Part shown: in pieces, positions 11,091-21,479 of the stretch
Layout: each line of letters begins with the position of its first letter
How positions within the stretch are numbered: the first letter of the stretch is position 1
From: Dipteris shenzhenensis
Lineage: Eukaryota > Polypodiophyta > Polypodiopsida > Gleicheniales
DNA length: 64,000 bases
Strand: one strand, 5' to 3'
Assembly (NCBI GenBank): GCA_047967505.1
Contig: CM106538.1
Program-made: the position numbers and the translations under genes
The notes under the pieces: model-generated
Seen by the model: only the letters and a program-made list of their open reading frames with translations
Told to the model about the DNA's origin: nothing
The model's database searches: none

Positions 11091-12542
11091 TTCCGTCAGA
11101 GGCATGGGGAGCGTGCCACCTGTCCTATTCTGAAAGCGGGCAGTTGTTTTTCGAGCAAGGTGTAGATTACGATTAAAGAAATATTAATCGAACGGCTGAG
11201 ATCGCATGACATGCGACCCTAGCCTTTGACGAGATAGGGAAGGGACTTGGGGACCCAGGATGGCAACCTCTATGACAATGATGTCTAGGGACTTGGAGAC
11301 TCCGGTGCCATTTGATGGTGTATGTTAAGTGAGGATTCTCCCTTGCAGTTGCATGATCACATTTAACCTTTGCATGGCTTGAATTTTGATAGTGCACATC
11401 GTGAGATAGGGGACTCGAGTGGTTCTTCGTTCCCCTGTCCATGCACAATGGACGACTCCTGCAATTTCTCTTGCCCATGTTCATGCTCTACTTCCTCGTG
11501 GACATTCTAAATCACTAATTAGAATTTCTAAGTTTCAAGAAAACTCCAACCATATGAACATGCATTAGTCACCTATTGGTTGAAGACCAAATTAGTTCAT
11601 CCATATATATATTTGATCGCATACCTGACCAAAGCACATGCTTGCTCTCATGTATTCGTCCCAACAGATACTCCTTTTCTTTCTCCTGCTTGAACAGGGA
11701 CCCTACACAAAGCAAGGGCCTCACCACTTGCTAATGGCAGAGGGACCCTACAATATGGAGCTTCACTGCCTCCCATGAGTCAAGAAAGACTAGTAGGGAC
11801 CCTACACAAGCAAGGGTCTCACCGCATGATAAGGGATCAAGAAAAATAAAACCACCTTTTTGTTAAACCAAAAACCCAACTTTGTGTAGGCTCACCAATC
11901 GCAACAGCAGTGCTCGGGACACCCATACCCAATGTAAGATTTAGATCAAATGTATGGGTGATCTGTGCGGAAGTCTCTGATCCAAGCTCCAGAAAAGTAG
12001 ATGGTGCTGCATGAACCTGCGAAAAACGTGGAGAATCTGTATCAATTTATCCCTCATGAAATGAAGAGTCAAGTGGCTTGAGAGAATCCTCTCCTTGATG
12101 GACTGTAGCAATAATGGAATCGGTGAGTGTGCTAACCACTTGGGAGACAATTGTAAGATCAGCATATGGGGTCACCAGAGAAGATGTCCGAGCATCTGAG
12201 AAAACATTTGACAAAAGAGAGTAGAGCATGTAGAAGTGGGACCCACACCAAGAGAGCCATGAAGGGGGGATGGTGGAGGGGTGGATGTAACACTGAGGGA
12301 AAGAGGCACGGATGTTGGAGATCAAACTTATAAGTTATAAGGACACTAAACTCAGGCGACAATAGCCAAAGGGGACAAGGTGACCCAAGAGACTCTCATG
12401 GAGCCAAGCTCCTTGAACCACACAAAGAGGAAAGATCAGCCTTCCTCAAAACCACATACTATAAGCTTTGACATGGTTTGTTGCATGGCCAATAACCATG
12501 TGCACCCCTTCTAGATCTTTTGGTAAAAACCCTCCTAAAGGT
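11091..12542. other. spacer without recognised gene; short direct repeats
   Basis: A phrase near GGGACCCTACACAAGCAAGG is present twice (about 11697-11728 and 11797-11823), each followed by CTCACC. Minus-strand open frames at 11941-12362 give no recognisable protein. The stretch ends at the target site of the element starting at 12543. Confidence 0.5.
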
Positions 12543-12866
12543 TGTTGAGAGTTGTGGTGCCATGAGCACTTGTAGAGCAAAGGTATGAGCAAAGGGTAAG
12601 CTGCCACATGGCATGGAGGACATATCCCACATGTGAGCAAGCAAATGGATGTAAGTACCCTCACCTATAAAAGGGAGGTTCATTTGAAGTAATTCAATCA
12701 AGCACTTTGCACTATCTCAAGATTCTCTTTATGAGTCCAAGCTAATCTATCTTGGAACCTAATTGACTTGAGATACATGTCATGAGCACTCTCTTCATCA
12801 TGTTTCCACATAGGTTCCATCCACCTTAGAGTGCTCCACAGATCCTGAGGCACACATGTTTTGTCA
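12543..12866 (+). repeat. 5' LTR of F, with TATA box
   Basis: The LTR runs TGTTGAGAGTTGTGG to GTTTTGTCA, 324 bp. A TATA box (CCTATAAAAGG) at about 12664-12674 would start transcription, leaving an R-U5 region of up to roughly 170 bp. The end sequences match those of copies A and B at 41-63 kb. Confidence 0.93.
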
Positions 12867-12878
12867 TGGTATCAGAGC
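12867..12878 (+). other. primer-binding site of F
   Basis: TGGTATCAGAGC lies immediately after the 5' LTR. It is the standard copia site complementary to initiator methionyl-tRNA. Confidence 0.93.
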
Positions 12879-14477
12879 TTAGGTCTAGTCTCTTAGATTA
12901 GTTGTAGGCATGTCTTAGGAGCTCATGTTTTTTCTCTTAGGTTAGTTTTAGTTTTAGAAGGAGAGTTCTTATGAAATTTCCTTCTTCCCATTCTGAAAGA
13001 GAGCCATTCCTTCATAATCTTCTGTGAGAGAGAAAGAGAGAGTTCTTTGTGTGCTTTTCATTGAGAGAGAGATTTTGCTCTCATATCCTCTTCTAAGAGA
13101 GAGGTATTCAGCCTGAGAGAAAGATATGGACTCTACAACTCAAGCTAGCCTTGCATAGACAAAGCCTCAACAACGAGCAGCGATGACCTCTGAAGTGAAG
13201 CCTCACCCACACTCCACGGTAGACTTCATAAAGCTCCCTTGACTCGGCTAGACTGCTCACCAGCCAGTCTCCAAACAGTGTGGGCTGCCACAAAGTCTTC
13301 CAAGCTCTTGCACACCGATCAAACGACGCCTTCCAGTGCAAGCTCTCAACGCGATTCGATTGCAATGACTCTAAGCCTTCACCGTGCCAATGCGTGACTC
13401 AACCAGCAGCAGCGCTAGTAGGACTTCAGGCACAACGACGCCTTTGCTCCAGACGCTTTGCTCCAGACGCTGCAAATCGGAGAAGATAGAACGTCGTCCG
13501 GCTCTCAGCCACAATGGCCAAGCTCATCCAAGGCGCATGCAGAACCGCTAGAGACGGCTCCTCATAGTGGCGGCTCTTCACCTTAGCACTCAGGCTCGAC
13601 AGACCACTTGATAGCCTACTCCATACGGCCTACGACACAGCAATCAACTATTGATAACAACGACCATGCTCCAAGAGCCACAGCCTCCTTCAAACTCCTA
13701 CAGCAGCAACCAGGCTCTCACAGTAGCAACAAGCGACCTCCTAACGGATCACAAGATGTGCCAAAGCTCCTAGGCCAGCCACGAGCTCACGGAGCACTTT
13801 CGTCTCCGCAACAACGCATCTACAGCTCCATGACCGTCGACCCAGCAAGCCTTGCCTAGCTATACAGCTGCGGGAAATCAAAAACCGAGCTACGTAGCAA
13901 ATCTCCACATCGTAGCTCGTCTCTTCTCCAATCAGCAGGCCGCATCATCGTCGTCGCAGCTGGTCGACAGAAGCTCCGTCGTCGCCATTGTTTCTTCTCT
14001 AAGGTTCACAAAAGAGACACGTGGCAGATAGCATCTAACCAAGGTTAGGTAAGTTTAACCCGTGGTTCAGAGGCTAGGTCACCTTCTGGCCACGTGGCAG
14101 ATAAGGTGGTCAAAGCTAACTGTGGTTAGTTTCAAGTGCCTGGGTTAGTTCAACCATGGTAAGATGTGTGTAAACCTTGGGTTCACCAAGTGGGTTTAAA
14201 GGATGCCACATGGCACAGTGCCACCTAGGCACAGAGGCCCTTGTTAAGCATAGTATGGAATTCAGCATGTGAATCCCTGTGCCACATCATCAAAGGCTCT
14301 CTTCTTCATAGAATCTTTGACAAGCCATAACTTGCAATCCAGGAAGAATTTGGACATGCTCCAAAAAGGAAAAGTGATCGTCTTTTTAAGCTCTACGCAC
14401 CTGTCAACTCAGATTTTCTGTATGCAACTAGACACTGCCAGATTTGAAAGTATCATCAAATTGGTAAGACCTTTGCA
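12879..14477 (+). promoter_or_regulatory. 1.6-kb leader of F with G-box motifs
   Basis: The leader is C-rich with no credible protein. ACACGTGGCAGAT at 14017-14029 and CCACGTGGCAGAT at 14089-14101 are G-box/ABRE-like ACGT elements that recur in the leaders of A and B. A block at 14336-14400 (ATCCAGGAAGAATTT...TGCTCCAAAAAGGAAA...CTCTACGC) is closely similar to leader blocks in A (43562-43625) and B (57837-57900). A conserved leader block near gag is where a packaging signal would be expected; that role is inferred. Confidence 0.7.
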
Positions 14478-15293
14478 ATGGCAATCCGCACTCCAACTGT
14501 TGAGAAGTTCACCGGGGATGGATTTCACACATGGTCTACACAAATGAGATATCTTCTGATGCACCAAAAGCTTTGGAAGATTGTAAAAGAAGATATACCC
14601 ACTGCACAAAATGATGCTTGGAAGGAAAAAGATGAAGCAGCACTATCACTCATTGGATTGCACTTGGGTCCAAACATAATTCATCATATAGACTCTAAGG
14701 ATCATGCCAAGGATGCATGGGATGAGTTGAACACAGTGTTTGGTGCAAAAGCCAAAAACCAAGAAATCCATCTTAAAATTGAATTCTATGGTATGCACAT
14801 GGGCTTCAATGAATCCATGGCACAATTTGTCAACAAAATCAAAAGCATTATGACTCAACTAGAGGGCATAAATGCAAAAGTAGGAGAGAAAGATGCACTT
14901 GCAATTCTCCTTAAAAGCATGCCTGCAGAGTATAGTGCATTGACAACCACTTTGAAGAATTTGCCAGATCCAAAGTTTGAAGAATGTGTATCCTCTCTTC
15001 TCGAAAAAGAAAGAGAGTTAAAGGCATCGACATCGACATCGACATCGACATCAACATACAACAGCTATAATGAAGAACAAGCACTATTCAGTAAAACATC
15101 AGTGAAATGCTACCATTGCGGAAGGATGGGTCACTATCAAAGTGACTGCAGATTGAAGAACAAACCAAAGTGTCACCATTGCAAGAAGCTCGGACACAAG
15201 GAAGAAGATTGCAGATTGAAGAATCAACAAGTCAACTATGCGGAGTCATCATCAAGCCATGAGCCAAAAGGTGACATCAATGGAATGTATTGA
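14478..15293 (+). CDS. gag: intact Gag of element F with two zinc knuckles
   Basis: This is an uninterrupted 271-residue frame from ATG 14478 to TGA 15291-15293. The start is the first ATG after the conserved leader block and opens MAIRTPTVEKFTGDGFHTWS, the usual copia Gag N-terminus. The UBN2-like capsid core runs to about residue 175 (WDELNTVFGAKAKNQEIHLK). A Ser-Thr run (about 183-194) is coded by repeated ACATCG units. Two CCHC knuckles follow: CYHCGRMGHYQSDC near residue 212 and CHHCKKLGHKEEDC near 231. The protein would coat element RNA in particles. No pol follows. Because it is undamaged, it may still be made. Confidence 0.92.
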   Translation: MAIRTPTVEKFTGDGFHTWSTQMRYLLMHQKLWKIVKEDIPTAQNDAWKEKDEAALSLIGLHLGPNIIHHIDSKDHAKDAWDELNTVFGAKAKNQEIHLKIEFYGMHMGFNESMAQFVNKIKSIMTQLEGINAKVGEKDALAILLKSMPAEYSALTTTLKNLPDPKFEECVSSLLEKERELKASTSTSTSTSTYNSYNEEQALFSKTSVKCYHCGRMGHYQSDCRLKNKPKCHHCKKLGHKEEDCRLKNQQVNYAESSSSHEPKGDINGMY

Positions 15294-15338
15294 AAAGCAA
15301 AAACCTTGCCTACCTTGCCTATTATGTTTTGTAATCAA

Positions 15339-15507
15339 ACCTGACCACCTGAGAGTAGCTATGAAAGCACCCAGAGGAGGTATTGACATGTAGAAGCCAC
15401 ACTTGACCACCTTAAGTAGCAATGCATGCACTAAGGGGAGGTGATGGATTTGTAACTCACATCTGACCACCTTGCAGTAGCCAAAGGATTATGGCACCAA
15501 GGGGAGG
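15339..15507 (+). repeat. triplicated block ending in polypurine tracts
   Basis: Three imperfect units of about 60 bp (15339-15400, 15401-15460, 15461-15507) each begin near CTGACCACCT. Each carries a purine run: AGAGGAGGT, AAGGGGAGGTGATGG and AAGGGGAGGTGTTGAG. The last is the functional position next to the 3' LTR, where plus-strand DNA synthesis is primed. Confidence 0.8.
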
Positions 15508-15831
15508 TGTTGAGAGTTGTGGTGCCATGAGCACTTGTAGAGCAAAGGTATGAGCAAAGGGTAAGCTGCCACATGGCATGGAGGACATATCCCACATGTG
15601 AGCAAGCAAATGGATGTAAGTACCCTCACCTATAAAAGGGAGGTTCATTTGAAGTAATTCAATCAAGCACTTTGCACTATCTCAAGATTCTCTTTATGAG
15701 TCCAAGCTAATCTATCTTGGAACCTAATTGACTTGAGATACATGTCATGAGCACTCTCTTCATCATGTTTCCACATAGGTTCCATCCACCTTAGAGTGCT
15801 CCACAGATCCTGAGGCACACATGTTTTGTCA
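15508..15831 (+). repeat. 3' LTR of F
   Basis: This 324-bp copy is identical by eye to the 5' LTR. It is followed by the target duplication AAGGT. Confidence 0.93.
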
Positions 15832-16734
15832 AAGGTTTACCTCATACACTAGAAAAATTCCAACAATGCCCCCTTAAATCAAGTAGGCCGAGAGAAACAA
15901 CAAAAACAATGCACCCATCCACATAGGATCATACTGCAAAATACATTTAGAAAAATCACAATGCCATCACCACATAGGGTCTAAAACTACACTAAGTTTT
16001 AAAATCAATTGAAGAACTTCGAAAGCAAAGTCATCCTGGATTTCTATCATCGGTGTGTTTGTTTGAACCAATCTAGCAAAGTTATCCACCCTCTATGAAT
16101 CTTCCATAATGCATGCCTTCATATTTGAACCCTTGTCTTCATATTTGAATCCTTGCCTTGTGTGTTGTATTCTCTTTTACCACATAGGTCTCTCCATCGG
16201 GTAGGAACACTTCAGGTCTCTTCTCTTTTACCACTTCAGGCTTTCCTTTCTCTTTTACCACATAGGTCTCTCCATCGGGTAGGAACACTTCAGGCCTCTT
16301 CTCCTCGCTTATTAACATTGACACAACATCATAATAGGAGGAGGTGTATGAAAATAGGAGCTCTTTGGAGCCTCATTTTCATCTACTTGCACATATTAAA
16401 AAGGGCCTCCAACATAACCCCCCCTCCCCCGACTGGCACCACAAAAACATGGATTTGTGGGGAAAGGGAGGATGGGAGTCATCCCTGTCCCCCCCCCACC
16501 CTAACACACACACACGAAAAATGAACCCACACCTCCACCATAAAACCCACACCCCCAGTATACAACCCCCCACCATAAAACCTACCCCACACTCCACATG
16601 ACTTAGTGTGAAGGAGGGGGGGGGTGGGCGGGGGGGGTTGGGGGGGCGGGGGGAAGGGTCTCTTCAGAGCCCCTTTTCAATCTGCAGTAGCACAAATGAA
16701 AAAGGATCTCTCTTTAGCCTAAAATTTTATCCCA
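15832..16734. other. spacer with a 56-bp duplication and a G-quadruplex-like run
   Basis: A 56-bp segment is duplicated at 16171-16226 and 16249-16304. On the minus strand it reads as repeated EKRPEVFLPDGETYVVKE, possibly a relic of coding sequence. Runs of C at about 16417-16500 precede a run of G tracts at 16613-16658 (GGGGGGGGGTGGGCG followed by further G blocks). No gene was recognised. Confidence 0.55.
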
Positions 16735-17246
16735 CTGCCAATCTCATACCATGACCTGAAACATATAAAGGAATCCTAAACTCACATGTGCATTCTTCTA
16801 TGTAGTGATCACTGTCTCCGCTGTGTAGAGATCATATGGAATTGTGTCAATCTCTGAGATCATCAGACTCACATGTGGAATGGAATAGGACACCACTCTC
16901 CTATGATCACTGGAATACCCCTCCTAGAATAGTAGGGTGAACATTTGTACAAGTGGAGAATGGCAGTGGTGCCAATCTCTTATTAGGCCCTAAGAAATGG
17001 CATTGAGAAGCCTAAACTCACATGTGCATTCTTCTATGTAGTGATCACTGTCTCCGCTGTGCAGAGATCATATGGAATTGTGTCAATCTTTGTGGAGAAT
17101 GCCACCAGTGGAGAATGGCAGTGGTGCCAATCTCATACCATGACCTGAAAACATGCACAAGGAATCCTAAACTCACATGTGCATTCTTTTATGTAGTGAT
17201 CACTGTCTCCGCTGTGTAGAGATCATATGGAATTGTGTCAATCTAT
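16735..17246 (+). repeat. three-copy tandem repeat, about 90-120 bp per unit
   Basis: A unit containing CTAAACTCACATGTGCATTC and TAGTGATCACTGTCTCCGCT occurs at about 16772-16855, 17008-17092 and 17167-17246. Copies 1 and 3 also share CCAATCTCATACCATGACCTG before it. GGAGAATGGCAGTGGTGCC, between the units, recurs as a dyad at 23.4 kb. The last copy abuts the copia remnant. Confidence 0.8.
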
Positions 17247-20200
17247 TGGTCAAATGGCCGAGCAAGGCTTGCAGGTTAGATTTAATCCCCATGGATGCTT
17301 TGTTAAGGATATGAAAAATAAAGGTCGCTTACTAACAAAAGGGAAGAAGAAGGGTAGGATGTTTACATTGGATGTAGACATGCCTGAATTGAGTGCGGCA
17401 ATGTTTGTGCACGGGACCGATGTAGTTGCAGATATTGATATCTGACATAAACGCATTGGTCATGTTAATGTACAGCGACTTAAATTAATGCAATCCTAAA
17501 ATATTGTTGCAGGATTGCCTAAGTTCAAGGTTGCAGAAATGCATAAGCTATGTGAAGCCTGTCAATTTGGGAAACAGGCAAGGAAACCATTTCCTAGACA
17601 TGTTCATGAGAGTAAGAGGCCATTGGAATTAATCCACTCTGACGTGTAGACTACTAAAGCTGCATCTACTGGAGGCTATCATTATTTTATCACTTTTATT
17701 GATGACTACAACAGAAAAGTTTGGTGTATTTTATGAAAAAGAAAAGTGAAGTGTTTGGGCATTTCAAAGCTTTTAAAGCTATGGTTGAAAAAGAAACAGG
17801 CCCGCAAATAAAATGCCTAAGGTCAGATGGAGGGGGAGTGTACCTCTCAAATGAGTTTGCAAGTTTTCTGCAGGAGCATGGCATAAAGCAGCAATATTCA
17901 TGCAGTCATACCCCATAGCAAAATGGACTCGTAGAAAGGAAAAACAGGCATATTGGAGAGGTATCTCATGCCATGCTCAACGAAAAAGTCCTACCAAATT
18001 ATTATTAGGCTAAAGCAATTGCTATAATAGTCTACATAATGAACAAGACTCCCACTGCAGCAATACATGGCATGACACCAGAGGAGAGGTATATTGGTAG
18101 GAGACCAGATATTTCTCATTTGAAAGTTTTTGGTTGCATTGCCTATGTTCATGTGCCAGATGAGTTGAGATCCAAGTTGGATCCAAAAGCTGAGAAGTGC
18201 ATCTTTATTGGTTATTCTCTATAGTAGAAAGGGTATAGATGCTATAACCCTTCTACTTGTAAGTTTACAAGGAGCAAAGATGTTTTTTCTAATTAGATGG
18301 CAGCTGGTATAAACCAGTAAATGTGATTGATGATGTAGATGCAAAAAATGGTAATGCTGCATAGAATTCACAACAGCAGTCACAAAATATTAGTGGACCT
18401 GTAGTGTCCTCTAGCAGTGCTTTACATACTTTGCCATGGACAGCAGGTAGATTGAGATCAAGAGGATCTCTTCAAAGCAATGCAGATAGTGGTATGCAAG
18501 TATCACCAAAAGGAAAAGAGAAAGTAGATCAGCCCATGGTTGATGTGAATGTAGCTCATTCTTATGTGGATGGTGAATCCAGTGGCTTAGAACAGAGCCT
18601 TGATGATGAGTTGGGTATTCCTTTATTGTTATACCTAGAGTAAGGAAGACAAGGGATGTTTTGAGAGCACCTGGTAGTGAGCCTATTTTGCACAAGTCTA
18701 CTAGAGCTAGGTATCCTATGGATAGGCTAAAATATGATGGATTTACAGCCATTCACTATGCCTATATGGTCAAAGTGATACATGAACCAGAACCCACTTC
18801 TTTTGAGCAAGCCATGGGAAAAGAAAAATGGGAGAAAGCCATGGATGAAGAAATGGATGCCTTGGAAGCAAATGCAACATGGGAATCGGTGCCTTTTCCT
18901 AAAGACAAGAATGCAATTGGCTGCAAGTGGGTTTATAAGGTGAACCACAATGCAGATGGTTTTGTGAATCGATACAAGGCAAGATTAGTTGTCAAGGGGT
19001 ATGCACAGATATATGGCATTGATTATGAAGAAACATTCAGTCCGGTTGCAAGGATGGCAACTGTAAGAGCAGTCATTGCTATGGTTGCATCAAAGGGATG
19101 GTCTCTGCATCAGGTGGATGTAAAGAATGCTTTCTTGCATGGTGATTTGCAAGAAGAGGTCTATATGGAGTAGCCACTAGGTTATGTTCATGCTATTCAT
19201 ATTGAGTTTGTTTGTAGGTTGAAGAAAGCCTTGTATGGCTTGAAGCAAGCACCCAGAGCATGGTCTGACAAGATAGGACAGTATCTTGTCACTATTGGCT
19301 TTCAGATTTCCAAGGCAGATTTCTCACTCTATGTGAGAAAAAAAGGCATTATGCTGCTTGTCATTTCTGTTGATGATTCGATCATCACAAGTGATAGTGA
19401 TGAAGATATCCTTCATGTGAAAATGCTATTGAAGCAAAAGTTTGAGATGAAGGATTTGGGAGAGTTGCATTACTTCTTGGGCATTGAGGTGATTAGATCC
19501 ACAAGTGGGATATGGCTCTTGTAGAGGCAGTATGGATTGGACATGCTGTCCAAATATGGGATAACAAGCTGTAAGCCTATTTCAGTTCCTTTGGAGCAGA
19601 ATGTGAAGTTGAGCATGGATGCAGGTGAGCTTCTCGAAGACCCTACTATGTACAAATGCATCGTAAGAAGTTTGATTTATATGACTATTACCATGCCAGA
19701 TTTGAGCTATGCTATTGGGTTTGTAAGTCAGTTTATGCAGGCTCTAAGGAAAACCCATTCGGATGTAGCTAGACGTATACTGAGGTATGTGAAGTCCAGA
19801 TTGCAGTATGGACTATTTTATGAGACCGGGGTTCAGATACAATTGCATGGATACACTAATGTTGATTGGGCTAGTAGTATTTCTGATAGATGATCTACAA
19901 GTGGATATATGTTCTCTTTTGGGAGTGCTGCAGTCACTTGGAGCAGCAAGAAAATGCCTACAGTTGCCTTGTTGAGCACAGAGGCTGAGTATAGGGGTGC
20001 AGCAATGGATGCATGTGAGGTAGCATGGTTGCATAAGCTACTTTATGATATGCATCAGTCTATAGATGCACCAGTTGTCATTTATTGTGACAACATGAGC
20101 AATATACACTTGGCAAATAACCCAACCTATCATGCTAGAATAAAGCACATTGAGGTGCATTATCACTATGTGTGTGAGAAGGTTCTAGTAGGTTCTATTG

Positions 20201-20326
20201 ATCTAGTTTATGTCAGCACAGAGGATTAAGTAGCTGACATATTCATGAAGGCATTGGGCGCAACGAAGCTGCGCAAGTTCAAAGACCTACTTGGTGTGTA
20301 GGAATTGGGATTGAGCTCGAGGGGGA
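17247..20326 (+). pseudogene. decayed Ty1/copia pol (G): pre-integrase to RNase H
   Basis: The copia order is clear on the plus strand. 17250-17600: pre-integrase domain (GRLLTKGKKKGRMFTLDVDM, HKRIGHVNVQRLKLMQS, CEACQFGKQ). 17620-18225: integrase core and tail (LELIHSDV, LRSDGGG, NGLVERKNR, FGCIAYVHVPDELRSKLD). 18790-19530: RT ([41 protein letters not shown]), where YVDD reads SVDD. 19820-20300: RNase H (LLSTEAEYRGAAMDACEV, NPTYHARIKHIEVHYHY). Stops interrupt it at least ten times, most explained by C-to-T or G-to-A changes. It ends with a purine tract (CTCGAGGGGGAG, 20315-20326), but no 3' LTR was recognised. Gag and protease are missing. Confidence 0.92.
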
Positions 20327-21479
20327 GTCCAAGAAGAGAATAACTCTTTATCAATTTTTGCAATGTTAACAACCATAATATAGTTTCTAAATTCAACAAG
20401 TTACAAGGTAGTTCAATTCTTAGTTCTCATTGCTGACAGATACATTTCTGTAAGTGTGCATGATAGGGTCGAGAGTACTATATCTCTAATCATAAGTCTC
20501 CCAAGTGTATCCTTCAAGGTTGCCAACATCCTTTTTTCAATACCATGCCCAAGACTCTACTTGCAAATCCGATGGAGAGGTGTGTCAGCTCACCTGCATC
20601 CATCCACAAGCATAGCATGTTAGAACAATGCACTGTGGGATATAAGCTTTAGTGCCAGCACACAGTTGTTATCCTGTCACTCTATCTACACTAGCAATAT
20701 CAAATCTTGGCATTCTAGTATTCGAAAAAGATCAAAGGTTGGCTTTTAAAGAGTTAAATAAATGCATATAAAATGTTAAAGTAATTCTCAAGGGAATATA
20801 TGGAATAATCACAAGCCCTGTTGTCCTTTATTTTCAATTCTTATCCAATCATAATGTTGAATCATCTTAGACCTGCAAACAAGAACCCTAAAAAAATGAT
20901 GCATAGAAACCTGCATATAGAACACAAGGGTAAAATCTGTCTTGACTTAGCTCATACCCAAGACAATTCCATGTTTCACTTACCAATCATATCCATGAAG
21001 TTCTAAAGGGAACCCAAAGAAATCTTCGAGGAACCCATACTTCAAAGATTGGCTCCTATATTTCTTCAAAGTGTAAGAAATTTTTTTATCAAATGCTCTA
21101 AGAGAATTTTCTTGGAAAAAATATGAAGTGTATGTTATTATTTTATCAAAGGGAAAAATCTTTACTCTCCTTGAGTTCTTTGCCAATAACTCTCTAGGGA
21201 ATCTCCATATATTAATAAACATAAGCAATGAAAGGTATATATACAGACTTATAACAAAAGGAGGTGAATTATTAAACCACATTTATGGGGAAAACATCTT
21301 ATAAAGGGAAGATAGAATATGGCCGAGACCCTCTATGGCATTAAGATCTTCTCTTGCTAAAGAGAAAATGCAACTACCATCTCTAATCTCATAAATTACT
21401 TCAGCAACCATATCTTCATGCTACCATAAAGGCTATAGATCAAGTAAAGAAGGAAATATTTTTGCTAAGGGTTTGGACA
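20327..21479. other. spacer without firmly recognised gene
   Basis: AT-rich sequence. A minus-strand open frame at 20980-21282 lies downstream of the DUF7869-like remnant and could be its decayed tail, but it shows no motif that I recognise. No LTR for element G was found here. Confidence 0.45.

Larger units (their letters stand above)
12543..15831 (+). mobile_element. young gag-only LTR retrotransposon (TR-GAG-like, F)
   Basis: Two 324-bp LTRs (12543-12866 and 15508-15831) are identical as far as I can read. They are flanked by a perfect 5-bp target duplication AAGGT (12538-12542 and 15832-15836). The canonical primer site TGGTATCAGAGC follows the 5' LTR and a purine tract AAGGGGAGG precedes the 3' LTR. 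The 2.64-kb interior has a 1.6-kb leader and one intact gag, with no protease, integrase, RT or RNase H. The element must be mobilised in trans, and LTR identity means it moved recently. It fits the TR-GAG class of non-autonomous plant elements. Confidence 0.93.

Noticed and set aside
20980-21282. 100-residue minus-strand open frame as a separate gene
   Set aside because: It has no start context or family motif and lies just after the DUF7869-like remnant, of which it may be a decayed tail.
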